Below are positions 34,234-43,753 of a stretch of 43,753 nucleotides of DNA, piece after piece (position 1 is the first letter of the stretch; every line of letters starts with the position of its first letter). Made by a program: the position numbers and the translations under genes. The notes beneath the pieces are model-generated. The model was not told the origin of the DNA and searched no databases. It worked only from the letters and a program-made list of their open reading frames with translations. This stretch comes from Frankia sp. AgB32. GTDB taxonomy: Bacteria > Actinomycetota > Actinomycetes > Frankiales > Frankiaceae. The stretch covers positions 1 to 43,753 of the forward strand of contig NZ_JALKFX010000077.1 of the NCBI RefSeq assembly GCF_023243045.1, read 5' to 3'.

Positions 34234-35832
34234 TCACGCAGGATCCAGGTCGGAGACCGGCGTGACGACCGTCGGCGCGGGAATCACCTCGGGATTCACC
34301 AGCAGCTCCGCCGCGGAGTCCGGCGCGCCGACCACCGGGATCGCGGCCGCCGGCTCCGCCCGGCCTCGGCGCGGGATGAACACCGCGGCGAGCGCCCCGC
34401 ACAGCAGGCCCGCGCCGCCGAGCAGGTACGCGTCGGTGAACGCGCTGTTCGTCGGCAGCGTCCGGCCGGCGGGCACGCTGGAGGCCAGCAGGGTGGCGAC
34501 GACCTGGGAGCCCAGCGCGGAGCCCACCGAGCGCACGACGGTGTTGACCCCGGTGGCCTGCCCGGTCATCTCGGCCGGGACCGAGGTCACGATGATGTTC
34601 GGCACCGCCGCCATGGCCAGGCCGATGCCACCGAAGAGCACGATCGTGAGCGCGATCACCGACCCCTCGCTGCCGTGTTCGGCGCCGAGCACGCCGAGGC
34701 CGACCGCCGAGACCGCCATGCCGATCAGCAGCAAGGCCCGGGAGCCGAGCCAGAGGCTGAGCCGCCCGGCGAAGGTCGCGGTGACCAGCATCGCCACGCA
34801 GCCCGGCAGCAGCAGCAGGCCGGCCTCGGTGGCGCCCAGGCCGAAGCCGTAACCGGAGGACGTCGCGGTCTGGGCCATCTGCGGGACGATCACGAACGCG
34901 CCGAACGTGCCAAAACCGATCATCAGCGTCGCGAGGTTCGTGGTCAGCACCGGTAGCCGGCCCAGCACCCGCATGTCGACCAGCGGCTCGTCGACCCGGC
35001 GCTCGTAGAACCCGAACACGACCAGCACCACGGCGCCGAGGACCAACAGGCCGATGGTGCGCAGAGCGCCCCAGCCCCAGCTCGAGGTCTCGGTCAGGGC
35101 GATGAGCGGAGCGGTGAGGCCGACGGCGAGCAGGACGACACCGACCAGGTCGATCCGGCCGGGGGTGCGCACACCGGTGTCCGGCAGGCGCAGAGCACCG
35201 ATCGTGGCGGCGCCGGCCATGATCGCACCCGCCCAGAAGATCCACTGCCAGGAGGCGTGGTCGAGCAGCAGCCCGCCCATCAGCAGCCCGGCGCCCGCGC
35301 CGATGCCCGCGATCGCGGAGATCACCCCCAGCGCACCCGGGCGACGCTCCGCCGGGAACGTGTCGTGGATGAGTCCGAAGCACAGCGGGAAGATCCCGCC
35401 GCCGACCCCCTGGATGACCCGGGCCACGACCAGCACCCAGATGTTGGGCGACAGCGCCGCCAGCACGCTGCCGGCGCCGAAGCCGACGAGCGACACGATC
35501 AGCATCCGGCGCTTGCCGACCATGTCGCCGAGCCGGCCGATCACCGGCGTGAGCAGCGCGGCCGCGACCAGGTAGGCGCTGAACACCCACGACACGTTCT
35601 GCGTCGAGGTGTGCAGCGCGCCGCTGAGCTCGCCGAGGCCGGGCACCACCGCGGTCTGGGCCAGCGAGTACGCCGCCGCGGCCAGCGCGAGGACACCCAG
35701 GTTCCCCCCGCCGCGCGACCGTGTCCCGGCGCCACTGCCCCGGGCGGTGCCGCCCGCCGTCCCCCGCGCCGCCTCGGTCACGGTTGATCCCGCTGTCGTC
35801 GATTCCGTCGCTCTGCTGGTCATCGGCCCCAT
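34234..35832 (-). CDS. MFS drug exporter, DHA2 type
   Basis: A 532-residue major-facilitator exporter with 14 helices. Motif A is GRLGDMVGKRRMLIVSLVG; motif C-like glycine-rich segments include AGIGAGAGLLMGGLLL; VARVIQGVGGGIFPLCFGLI and PAEMTGQATGVNTVVRSVGS are typical of the EmrB/QacA group. A short Thr/Arg-rich N terminus and a C-terminal cytoplasmic tail are not conserved. ATG 35832 or 35823 may be used. It shares the strand with the TetR gene, 31 bp apart, and the 8-bp inverted repeat at 35860-35890 lies in its promoter region. Confidence 0.9.
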   Translation of the reverse strand: MGPMTSRATESTTAGSTVTEAARGTAGGTARGSGAGTRSRGGGNLGVLALAAAAYSLAQTAVVPGLGELSGALHTSTQNVSWVFSAYLVAAALLTPVIGRLGDMVGKRRMLIVSLVGFGAGSVLAALSPNIWVLVVARVIQGVGGGIFPLCFGLIHDTFPAERRPGALGVISAIAGIGAGAGLLMGGLLLDHASWQWIFWAGAIMAGAATIGALRLPDTGVRTPGRIDLVGVVLLAVGLTAPLIALTETSSWGWGALRTIGLLVLGAVVLVVFGFYERRVDEPLVDMRVLGRLPVLTTNLATLMIGFGTFGAFVIVPQMAQTATSSGYGFGLGATEAGLLLLPGCVAMLVTATFAGRLSLWLGSRALLLIGMAVSAVGLGVLGAEHGSEGSVIALTIVLFGGIGLAMAAVPNIIVTSVPAEMTGQATGVNTVVRSVGSALGSQVVATLLASSVPAGRTLPTNSAFTDAYLLGGAGLLCGALAAVFIPRRGRAEPAAAIPVVGAPDSAAELLVNPEVIPAPTVVTPVSDLDPA

Positions 35833-35859
35833 CCCGCACCCGAAGAAGTGAACTGCACA

Positions 35860-35890
35860 GTCCGGTTGTGCGTACCCAGCTTAACCGGAC
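35860..35890. promoter_or_regulatory. inverted repeat upstream of the MFS-TetR unit
   Basis: GTCCGGTT (35860-35867) and AACCGGAC (35883-35890) form perfect 8-bp arms with a 15-bp spacer, 28-58 bp upstream of the exporter start. Arm length and spacing fit a TetR-type operator recognised by the TetR gene in the same unit. Binding is inferred. Confidence 0.6.
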
Positions 35891-36156
35891 CTTGGGGTCC
35901 ACTTCGAGCCCTCGCGACGGTCGCCCCTGGTGGGCCCGGCTGCTGGACCGCTGCCGAGGACCGGATCTACCGTGGTCCGATGCCAGCCACCGAGGCCCTC
36001 GTCAGCCGTCGACACGTGGACCACGCGCGGGTGTCGAGCGCGCTGTGTCGCGGTCCGCGTCCTGCCGCGGCCGGGTGCCGCCGGGCCGCGACCTCGCCTC
36101 GCTGATCACTCCGACCAACCGGCCGCGCCCGCGGGCGCGGCCGGTCTGGAGCCCGC
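35891..36156. other. intergenic region before the dioxygenase operon
   Basis: About 270 bp without a credible gene. It should hold the promoter of the dioxygenase-sulfhydrylase operon; no strong ribosome-binding site precedes ATG 36157 (the nearest, GGAGCCC, is a weak match). Confidence 0.5.
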
Positions 36157-38540
<2,384 letters not shown>

Positions 38541-38849
38541 TGGTGCCAGCTTGGGATGAAATGGACGGTTTGTCGGGTTAGCCCCCCGGTCGGCCGGCGA
38601 CAACGCACGGACGTCGGGTTGGCCGTCCGGACGGGGCGGGGTGCGCCGCCGCGCACCGGCGGCCACCCGGCGCCCGGCCTCGTGAGCGACGAGGCCCGCC
38701 TGCTCACCGAGATCCGTGACCTGCCCGCCGGTGCCGAGGCCAACCCCGGCCCGGCCGCGACCGACCGGACCGGGACCGACCTGGAAGGCGCGGGCGGCCC
38801 GGTGCGTTGACTTCCCGGCGGGCCCGACGCGGCCAGCGGGAGGAATGCT
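38541..38849. other. 309-bp intergenic region before the GNAT gene
   Basis: No family-bearing frame. A short plus-strand frame ending at 38810 (about 42 codons from GTG 38682, without a ribosome-binding site) is the only candidate and is not supported. The right edge has GGGAGGA, the ribosome-binding site of the GNAT gene. Confidence 0.5.
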
Positions 38850-39611
38850 GTGAGCATGCGACATGTTCTGGACAATCCCGTCCGGGCAGCCCTGCTCGGA
38901 CCGCACGCGGATTTCGCCGTCCGCCGCGGTGACGTACTGTGCTACCCGCGCGATGTCTGCCCGTTCGTCGGGCTGCCCGACGAACCGGACGAAGGTACCT
39001 GGCGGAATGTGGCCGCCCTGTACGGCCCCGGCGCCCTGGTGCCGTACACCTGCGTCGACGCCACGCCGCCCGCCGGCTGGGAGGCGGCCGGGTTCGGTCC
39101 CGGCGTGCAGATGGTCGACGTGGGCGTCGACGCGACACCCGACGCCGAGGCGGTGCCGCTGACCGCGGCCGACGTCGAGGAGATGCTCGACCTGGTTGCC
39201 CGGACCCGTCCCGGGCCGTTCCTGCCCCGCACCCTCACCATGGGTACCTACCTCGGCATCCGCCGGGGCGGCGCGCTCGTCGCGATGGCCGGCGAGCGGC
39301 TGCACCCGCCGGGCTGGACCGAGATCAGCGCCGTGTGCACCGACCCGGCTCATCAGGGCAACGGGTTCGCGGGCCGGCTCGTCCGGGCGGTCGCCGCCGG
39401 GATCCGGGCCCGCGGCGAGCGGCCGTTCCTGCATGCGGCCGCGTCGAACACCCGCGCCATCGCTCTCTACGAGGCACTCGGGTTCGAGGCACGACGGCCG
39501 GTCGACTTCCGGGCCGCGTGCGTGCCCGGGGTGCCCGCCCAGGCCGAGGCGCCGCCCGCCGCGCCCGCGCGGGCCGAACCCGGCCAGGCCCCCGCCGGCG
39601 ACCCTCACTAG
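38850..39611 (+). CDS. GNAT family N-acetyltransferase
   Basis: A 253-residue protein with an uncharacterised N-terminal half and a C-terminal GNAT fold. The acetyl-CoA signature is EISAVCTDPAHQGNGFAGRL (the Q/RxxGxG/A pyrophosphate loop), followed by VRAVAAGIRARGERPFLHAA and SNTRAIALYEALGFEARRPV. The layout resembles the FR47-like GNAT subgroup. The tail is Ala/Pro-rich and disordered. GTG 38850 has GGAGG upstream. Substrate unknown. The hairpin element at 39736 lies about 125 bp after its stop. Confidence 0.88.
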   Translation: MSMRHVLDNPVRAALLGPHADFAVRRGDVLCYPRDVCPFVGLPDEPDEGTWRNVAALYGPGALVPYTCVDATPPAGWEAAGFGPGVQMVDVGVDATPDAEAVPLTAADVEEMLDLVARTRPGPFLPRTLTMGTYLGIRRGGALVAMAGERLHPPGWTEISAVCTDPAHQGNGFAGRLVRAVAAGIRARGERPFLHAAASNTRAIALYEALGFEARRPVDFRAACVPGVPAQAEAPPAAPARAEPGQAPAGDPH

Positions 39612-40059
39612 CCCGGGCCCCCGCCACCCCCGACGCGCGCGCCAGGCCCGGGCTGGCCGTGGCGGGCCATCGCCGGCCTCCGAGTTCACCGACGGTCAGG
39701 GGTCCTCGGCCGTCGTGCGTGGCCGAGGGGGAACGTGGGTCCTTCTGGGCGACGACTCAGGCGCGAATCCGACCAGAGGGACCCACATTCCTTTCTCCCC
39801 GGGCAGCCGGTCCAGCTCCGTCACATCGGCGGTCGCGGACCGTGATCGGCGCGGGGGCGGGCCTGCGCCGTGGCGCCGGTCTCCGTGGCGACGCGGGTCG
39901 CCAGCCGTCGGGGCGGTGCCGTGCCGGAAAGCCCGTCCAGCGGGCGACGATCGGCCCCTGTCCCGCCCATGGCGAGCACCTACCGTCGAGGGCGGCGTCG
40001 CCGAACGGCCCCTGCGCCCCGGCGGTCCGGACGCCCATCGAACGGACGAGGGGAACACG
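39612..40059. other. 448-bp intergenic region with a hairpin element
   Basis: No gene visible. It contains copy 2 of the dispersed hairpin element (39736-39785) and, closer to the PPOX gene, a stretch with repeated GGCCCCTG sequences (e.g. 39953-39960) of unknown meaning. The ribosome-binding site GAGGGGAA lies just before ATG 40060. Confidence 0.55.
39736..39785. repeat. 50-bp dispersed hairpin element, copy 2
   Basis: Arms TGGGTCCTTCTGG (39736-39748) and CCAGAGGGACCCA (39773-39785) pair over 13 positions with one T/G mismatch that would be a G-U pair in RNA; a flanking G/C pair (39735, 39786) extends the stem. The 24-nt loop matches copy 1 in length and in many positions. The arm differences between copies lie at the single non-Watson-Crick position of the stem, which keeps the pairing potential. 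Orientation and gene context match copy 1. Confidence 0.75.
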
Positions 40060-40536
40060 ATGACATCGACCGCTGCGGGTGCGACGAACGTAGGTGCGTC
40101 GGGGCTCACCGGCGACGGCGGTGCCGTCCTCGATCACGCTGGCTGCGGCGTGCTGCCCGCGGACACCTGTGGATGGCTGCTCGCCGGCGAGCGGGTCGGC
40201 CGGGTCGCCTTCCGATCGGACGGCGAGGTCCTGATCCTGCCGGTCAACTACGTGCTGGACGGGGACGCCATCGCCTTCCGCACGGCGGACGGGTCGAAGC
40301 TGGCCGTGGCGCTGGAGGAGGCCGCCGTCGGCTTCGAGGTCGACGGGCACGACCCGGTGGCCCGCACCGGGTGGAGCGTCCTGGTCAACGGCAGGGCGGT
40401 GCGGGTGACCGACGCGGAGACACTGGCCCGGCTGGAGGCGACCGGACTGGCTCCGTGGGCCAATCGGATCGATCACCCGCACTGGGTGCGGATCCTGCCC
40501 GAGTCGATGACCGGGCGGCTCGTCGCCCACGCCTGA
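40060..40536 (+). CDS. pyridoxamine 5'-phosphate oxidase-like (PPOX) flavin-binding protein
   Basis: A 158-residue split-barrel protein of the PPOX-like superfamily, which binds FMN or F420. Pattern: CGWLLAGERVGRVAFRSDGE, VLILPVNYVLDGDAIAFRTA, DGSKLAVALEEAAVGFEVDG and GWSVLVNGRAVRVTD, with a final HWVRILPESMTGRLV strand. Short PPOX proteins of this type are frequently linked to stress, hypoxia or F420-dependent biochemistry in actinobacteria. ATG 40060 follows GAGGGGAA at good spacing; the long upstream frame is not used. Transcribed alone, toward the gene-poor stretch. Confidence 0.86.
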   Translation: MTSTAAGATNVGASGLTGDGGAVLDHAGCGVLPADTCGWLLAGERVGRVAFRSDGEVLILPVNYVLDGDAIAFRTADGSKLAVALEEAAVGFEVDGHDPVARTGWSVLVNGRAVRVTDAETLARLEATGLAPWANRIDHPHWVRILPESMTGRLVAHA

Positions 40537-43077
40537 AACGATCCCGACACGTCCGCACGGCGGGCGGACAACACCCGCGTGAACCCAGCGGGTTCCGTCC
40601 AGAATTGACCACCTGGCGACGCCGTCCGGCTTCATGGCGAAACGGACGGCGGAGCCCGCACCCCCAGCCCTCACCGAAGGTCCCGGACATCACACGAGGC
40701 GTCGCCCTCGACGGAGATCAACGGCGACGGGCATCACCGTACGCCCGGAAGTCAACACAATCGGCCACTCGTCGACCGCCGACGCGGAATGCACTTTGAA
40801 GCAGTGCACACGGGCAGTGTCCGCCAGAACAAGAAGCGGACAACCTTTTGGCACTCCGTGCCACCGCAACGGCTCCGCGACTGGACCAGCGCCACCCAAT
40901 TCCGCCAAATGATTTTGAAACTTTCCGGTGGCCGGACGTACCCGAGACCACATTTGCACACGTCGCTGACACAGCCACTCACCATCGCCGCCGTCCGGCG
41001 CGGCCCGTCCGCTCGCGGTGCGCACATCGGACAATGCGCGATTGGTGCGCTGACCAGCGCCATCGCAATCGGCGGACGCCGCGCGACGCACTCACGGCGG
41101 CGAGCGACGGGCGGGGCGGACGGCCGTATCGGCGAGATCGACCTGGGCGACCGGATGAGCCCGCCGCGTGGTGAACGGAAGGATCGGCCGGCAAACTGCT
41201 GAGCCGGCGGCGGAGCACCCGCCATCACCACACGTGGCAGGTCCATCCGGTCACCGGGGCGCGCACTCTGGCAGTGATATGGCCGCATCCCCGCGAGCCG
41301 GCGGGAAACCTCGGACGGGCCGTCCCGGAATGCCGCTGGGCTGCCCATCGCGGCCGGGTCGGGGGCCTCGTTCGCACCATGGTCACCCCGGGTACCGCCC
41401 GGTGGTCCGGGCGCGTCGAGCCGAGGGCGCCGGCAGCCCGCCCAACCGCCGCATCGACCGGATTCCCCCGCGCTCGCGCGGACTGCTTCGCGACGGACTC
41501 CACGCTGGGGTCACCTTCGGTCCATTGCCACCGCGACAATCCCACGTGTGGACTGGGCCGTAAAACCGCGACAACGCGGCGGAAGGATCACCGAACCGTA
41601 TCCGGACGTCAGACACCCAGCCCTGGCCCGGACCTGGACAAAAATATGCTCCGCATACAGCACACCAGCGGAGATGCGCATCCCGATTTCTCCCGTGACG
41701 CACAGCCCCAGCACCTCGCGCAGAGTTTCCCATTACCTTCGACGAAAGAGCCAGGGCCGCCGGGAAAAGCGATAGGAAGAGAGGTTTCCATGGTCTGGGT
41801 CACCTCTTCGTCCGACTGTCCGCGGAATCCTCCGAGCACCTTTCATCCGCCGCCGATGCGCCCTCGGCAACGCCGACCCTCCCGTCGTCGGGTAAACGCG
41901 TCGCCGCTGGCAGGTTTCAGGTTCACCAACTGGTCCGGACCGGGTTCGGGCGCGCGTCGACCAGGACCGGAAAACGCCGCCGGCAGCCGGCCCGCGGTCC
42001 GTGCCACGGCGGCGAAACGGAGCCGGACCCGCCGGCCTCGGCCCGCGCCGGGCGCCGGGCCAGGCCGCCGGTCACGCGGATGTTCAGACCGACGCACCCC
42101 GGACGTGCGCTCCGCCGGTCCGGCAACGGGCAGAACCGCTCCGTCCCGGTCGCAACGCCGAACGTCGCCGGCGGCCCGGGTCGCGGCCGCGACCGCCGCG
42201 CAGGACGGGACGGCCGTTTTACCCCGGTAAACAGCGCATTTCGGGGCGGTGGGCCCGTGCCCCAGCGTCGGACGAGCATCGGTCGGCGCCGGACCGTACC
42301 GGCGCGCGCGACGCCCGTCCGCGCCGGCACCCGCCCTCCGACCGGCGGGTACCGGCGCGTGGCGCCGCCCGCGGGTCGCGGCGGCGCCCCAGTGAGGACG
42401 CGGCGGCGCCACGGCGGGGACGCGGCCGGGGCGGTGGCCGTGCGAGCGCGGCGCACGGCGAGGCGAGCGGGCCCGGCGCGGCGACCGCGGCAGCCGACTC
42501 CGCCCATTCCAAACCATCGGCACGCACAGATTCCCGTGCATACGGCGGACTCATCGGCCAACGTCATCCCGAATTTACGAAGGGCGGGCGGATAGCCTGC
42601 GAGAATCGCTTTCGTCGCCCCTGCCCAGGCCGATCGCCGGCGCGCCCGCGATCGTCGCGCGGAATCTTCGTCCGTGCCCCCGCAAACTGGCGGGTGACGA
42701 CGCATCAGGCCAGCCACCGGCCCGCCGGGAAGGTGGCGCGCCGCCGAGGTTCAGGACCCTGATCGCGCCTTCCTCGGCCATGAACGTAGCTTCTCGCACA
42801 TCGGCTCAGACACCATTGACGAGCTGGCCTGTCAGCGGGATAACCTTTTTGACGTAGCCGACCGTGGGGCCCGGCGAAGGGAGGCCGAGTCCGGAGGGGG
42901 CTGGAGTGGCGGCGCGTCCACTTCCCCCGGGGCCAGACCATGCCCGGCCGCCCACAAGCGTGGTGTACGGCTGATCTCACGCCCAACCCTCGGATGAATC
43001 TGCGCGCGGGCGTCGATTGGCCAGCGGCAGGAGGCCGTGGGGTCGGGTAGACCGGAGTGGACAGGGAGAGGAGCACG
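40537..43077. other. 2.5-kb stretch without a convincing gene
   Basis: Six-frame reading gives only Arg/Pro/Gly-rich or mixed frames with no family signatures, and codon third positions are less G/C-rich than in neighbouring genes. Visible structure: inverted repeat TGTCCGC/GCGGACA (40818-40824, 40836-40842) followed closely by TTTT, terminator-like; AT-rich patches around 40905, 41640 and 42840. One 147-codon plus-strand frame (41790-42230) begins after a purine-rich AGGAAGAGAGG but its product is unconvincing. The stretch may hold decayed genes, untranslated leaders or RNA genes. Confidence 0.55.
40818..40842 (+). terminator. possible intrinsic terminator
   Basis: Inverted repeat TGTCCGC (40818-40824) and GCGGACA (40836-40842) around 11 bases, followed by ACCTTTT. 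It is the only hairpin with a T-run in this region. It lies 280 bp past the PPOX stop, so it may terminate that transcript or one within the gene-poor stretch. Confidence 0.4.
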
Positions 43078-43542
43078 ATGGCCCCAGTGGTATCGGAGCC
43101 GGCAGCGCTGCAGGTGCGCCCGCACCAGGCGGTGACCGCCGGCTTCGAGCGAGCGTCGGGTTCGTTCAGCGCCGACAACCAACCGACCGACGTACGGACC
43201 CAGCGGGAGCGGGTCCGCCTCGCCCAGATCGAGCTGCTGGAGCTCAGCGCACAGCTCACGGCGCCGCATCTGCGGCGCCGGATCCTGCGCATCTATTCGC
43301 TGCTGCGGACCGAGCCGGCGGCGCCGAACCCGGCGAAGCCGCCGCCCTTCCGGCTCACACTGCGGGAGATGGAGGTCCTCACCCTGGTGGCGACCGGCTG
43401 CTCCAACGTCGAGGCGGCGGAGCAGCTCACCATCCGCGCGGAGACCGTCAAGACCTACATGCGCAGCATCATGCGCAAAATGGGTGTACGGAACCGGACC
43501 GCGGCGGTCCACCTCGCTCGGCAGATCGGCCTGCTGGACTGA
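43078..43542 (+). CDS. LuxR-type HTH transcriptional regulator (no receiver domain)
   Basis: A 154-residue protein. The N-terminal ~90 residues include a helical segment (RVRLAQIELLELSAQL) without family match; the C-terminal ~60 residues are a GerE/LuxR HTH: LTLREMEVLTLVATGCSNVE, AAEQLTIRAETVKTYMRSIM and RKMGVRNRTAAVHLARQIGL. There is no receiver domain, so it is not a classical response regulator. ATG 43078 has GGAGAGGAG upstream; GTG 43057 is the alternative. Its only neighbour is the gene-poor stretch upstream. The regulon is unknown. Confidence 0.88.
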   Translation: MAPVVSEPAALQVRPHQAVTAGFERASGSFSADNQPTDVRTQRERVRLAQIELLELSAQLTAPHLRRRILRIYSLLRTEPAAPNPAKPPPFRLTLREMEVLTLVATGCSNVEAAEQLTIRAETVKTYMRSIMRKMGVRNRTAAVHLARQIGLLD

Positions 43543-43753
43543 CCTCGGGCCGCCCGCAGCGGCGGCCAGCGCAGACCAGGCAGTAGCACCATCGGCAGGT
43601 CGATCCGGCCCCGCCCGGCACCGCCCGGACGGCTCGGGCACGATCCGCCGTACCACGCTCCGGCATTCCCTCCATGCCGGATCGTTCACCACTCCGGGAC
43701 TGGCCTCGGGGGGGGGGGGGGGGGGGGCCCCCCCCGCCGCGCCCCCGCGGGGG
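43543..43753. other. right contig end, ending in homopolymers
   Basis: No gene is visible after the LuxR-type gene. From about 43709 the sequence becomes runs of G and C like the left end and is probably artefactual. Confidence 0.75.

Noticed and set aside
34229-35902. 557-codon alternative frame overlapping the MFS exporter
   Set aside because: Same strand but shifted frame; product is Arg/Gly-rich, whereas the chosen frame has 14 helices and motif A.
41274-42230. 318-codon plus-strand frame in the gene-poor stretch
   Set aside because: No family similarity, mixed Arg/Pro/Ser composition and third-position GC unlike neighbouring genes; kept only as an observation.

Overview
This window is a draft contig of about 43.7 kb from a very GC-rich actinomycete. 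The G/C-saturated third codon positions, frequent GTG starts, F420-type luciferase-like oxidoreductase, LCP cell-wall protein, GPP34 protein, SpoIIE-type phosphatases and many TetR regulators all fit a Frankia-like organism. That assignment is inferred: there is no rRNA, tRNA or other marker gene. Both contig ends are long G/C homopolymer blocks that look like assembly or base-calling artefacts.

Layout. (A) 1-5666: a possible partial gene at the left edge, a SnoaL-like protein divergent from a TetR regulator, a DevS/DosT-like GAF-GAF sensor kinase preceded by a CBS-like N-terminal remnant and a DosR-like palindrome, and an ABC-2-like membrane protein divergent from a TetR gene with clear palindromes between them. 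(B) 5667-11820: a 6.15-kb segment bounded by matching inverted repeats and by the two ends of one IS1634/IS4-like transposase whose middle is missing. It carries a truncated ECF sigma factor, a class A beta-lactamase with one in-frame TGA, a membrane-anchored GH43-like glycosidase, a TetR regulator and a secreted alpha/beta hydrolase. (C) 11821-19274: a truncated, frameshifted SpoIIE-type phosphatase, an LCP protein, an unknown protein, an ester-cyclase-like protein, an acyltransferase-3 and a second frameshifted SpoIIE-type phosphatase. (D) 19312-26776: MFS exporter plus MerR regulator, LLM oxidoreductase, and a four-gene ABC exporter/two-component operon with paired palindromes upstream. (E) 26777-40536: mostly metabolism and transport: GPP34, DUF3311 plus sodium:solute symporter, VOC protein, M20 amidohydrolase, Nudix hydrolase, NAD(P)-binding reductase, TetR plus MFS exporter, an Fe(II)/2-oxoglutarate-type dioxygenase coupled to an O-acetylhomoserine sulfhydrylase, GNAT and a PPOX-like protein. 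(F) 40537-43753: a 2.5-kb stretch without a convincing gene, then a LuxR-type HTH protein.

Themes. The region is rich in efflux and stress functions (two DHA2-type MFS exporters, an ABC exporter with its own two-component system, an ABC-2-like protein, a beta-lactamase), several of them next to a cognate-looking regulator with a palindromic operator. The strongest candidates for something undescribed are the IS-bounded passenger segment (B) and a 50-bp hairpin element present twice (26854-26903 and 39736-39785) with a conserved stem and a constant 24-nt loop.
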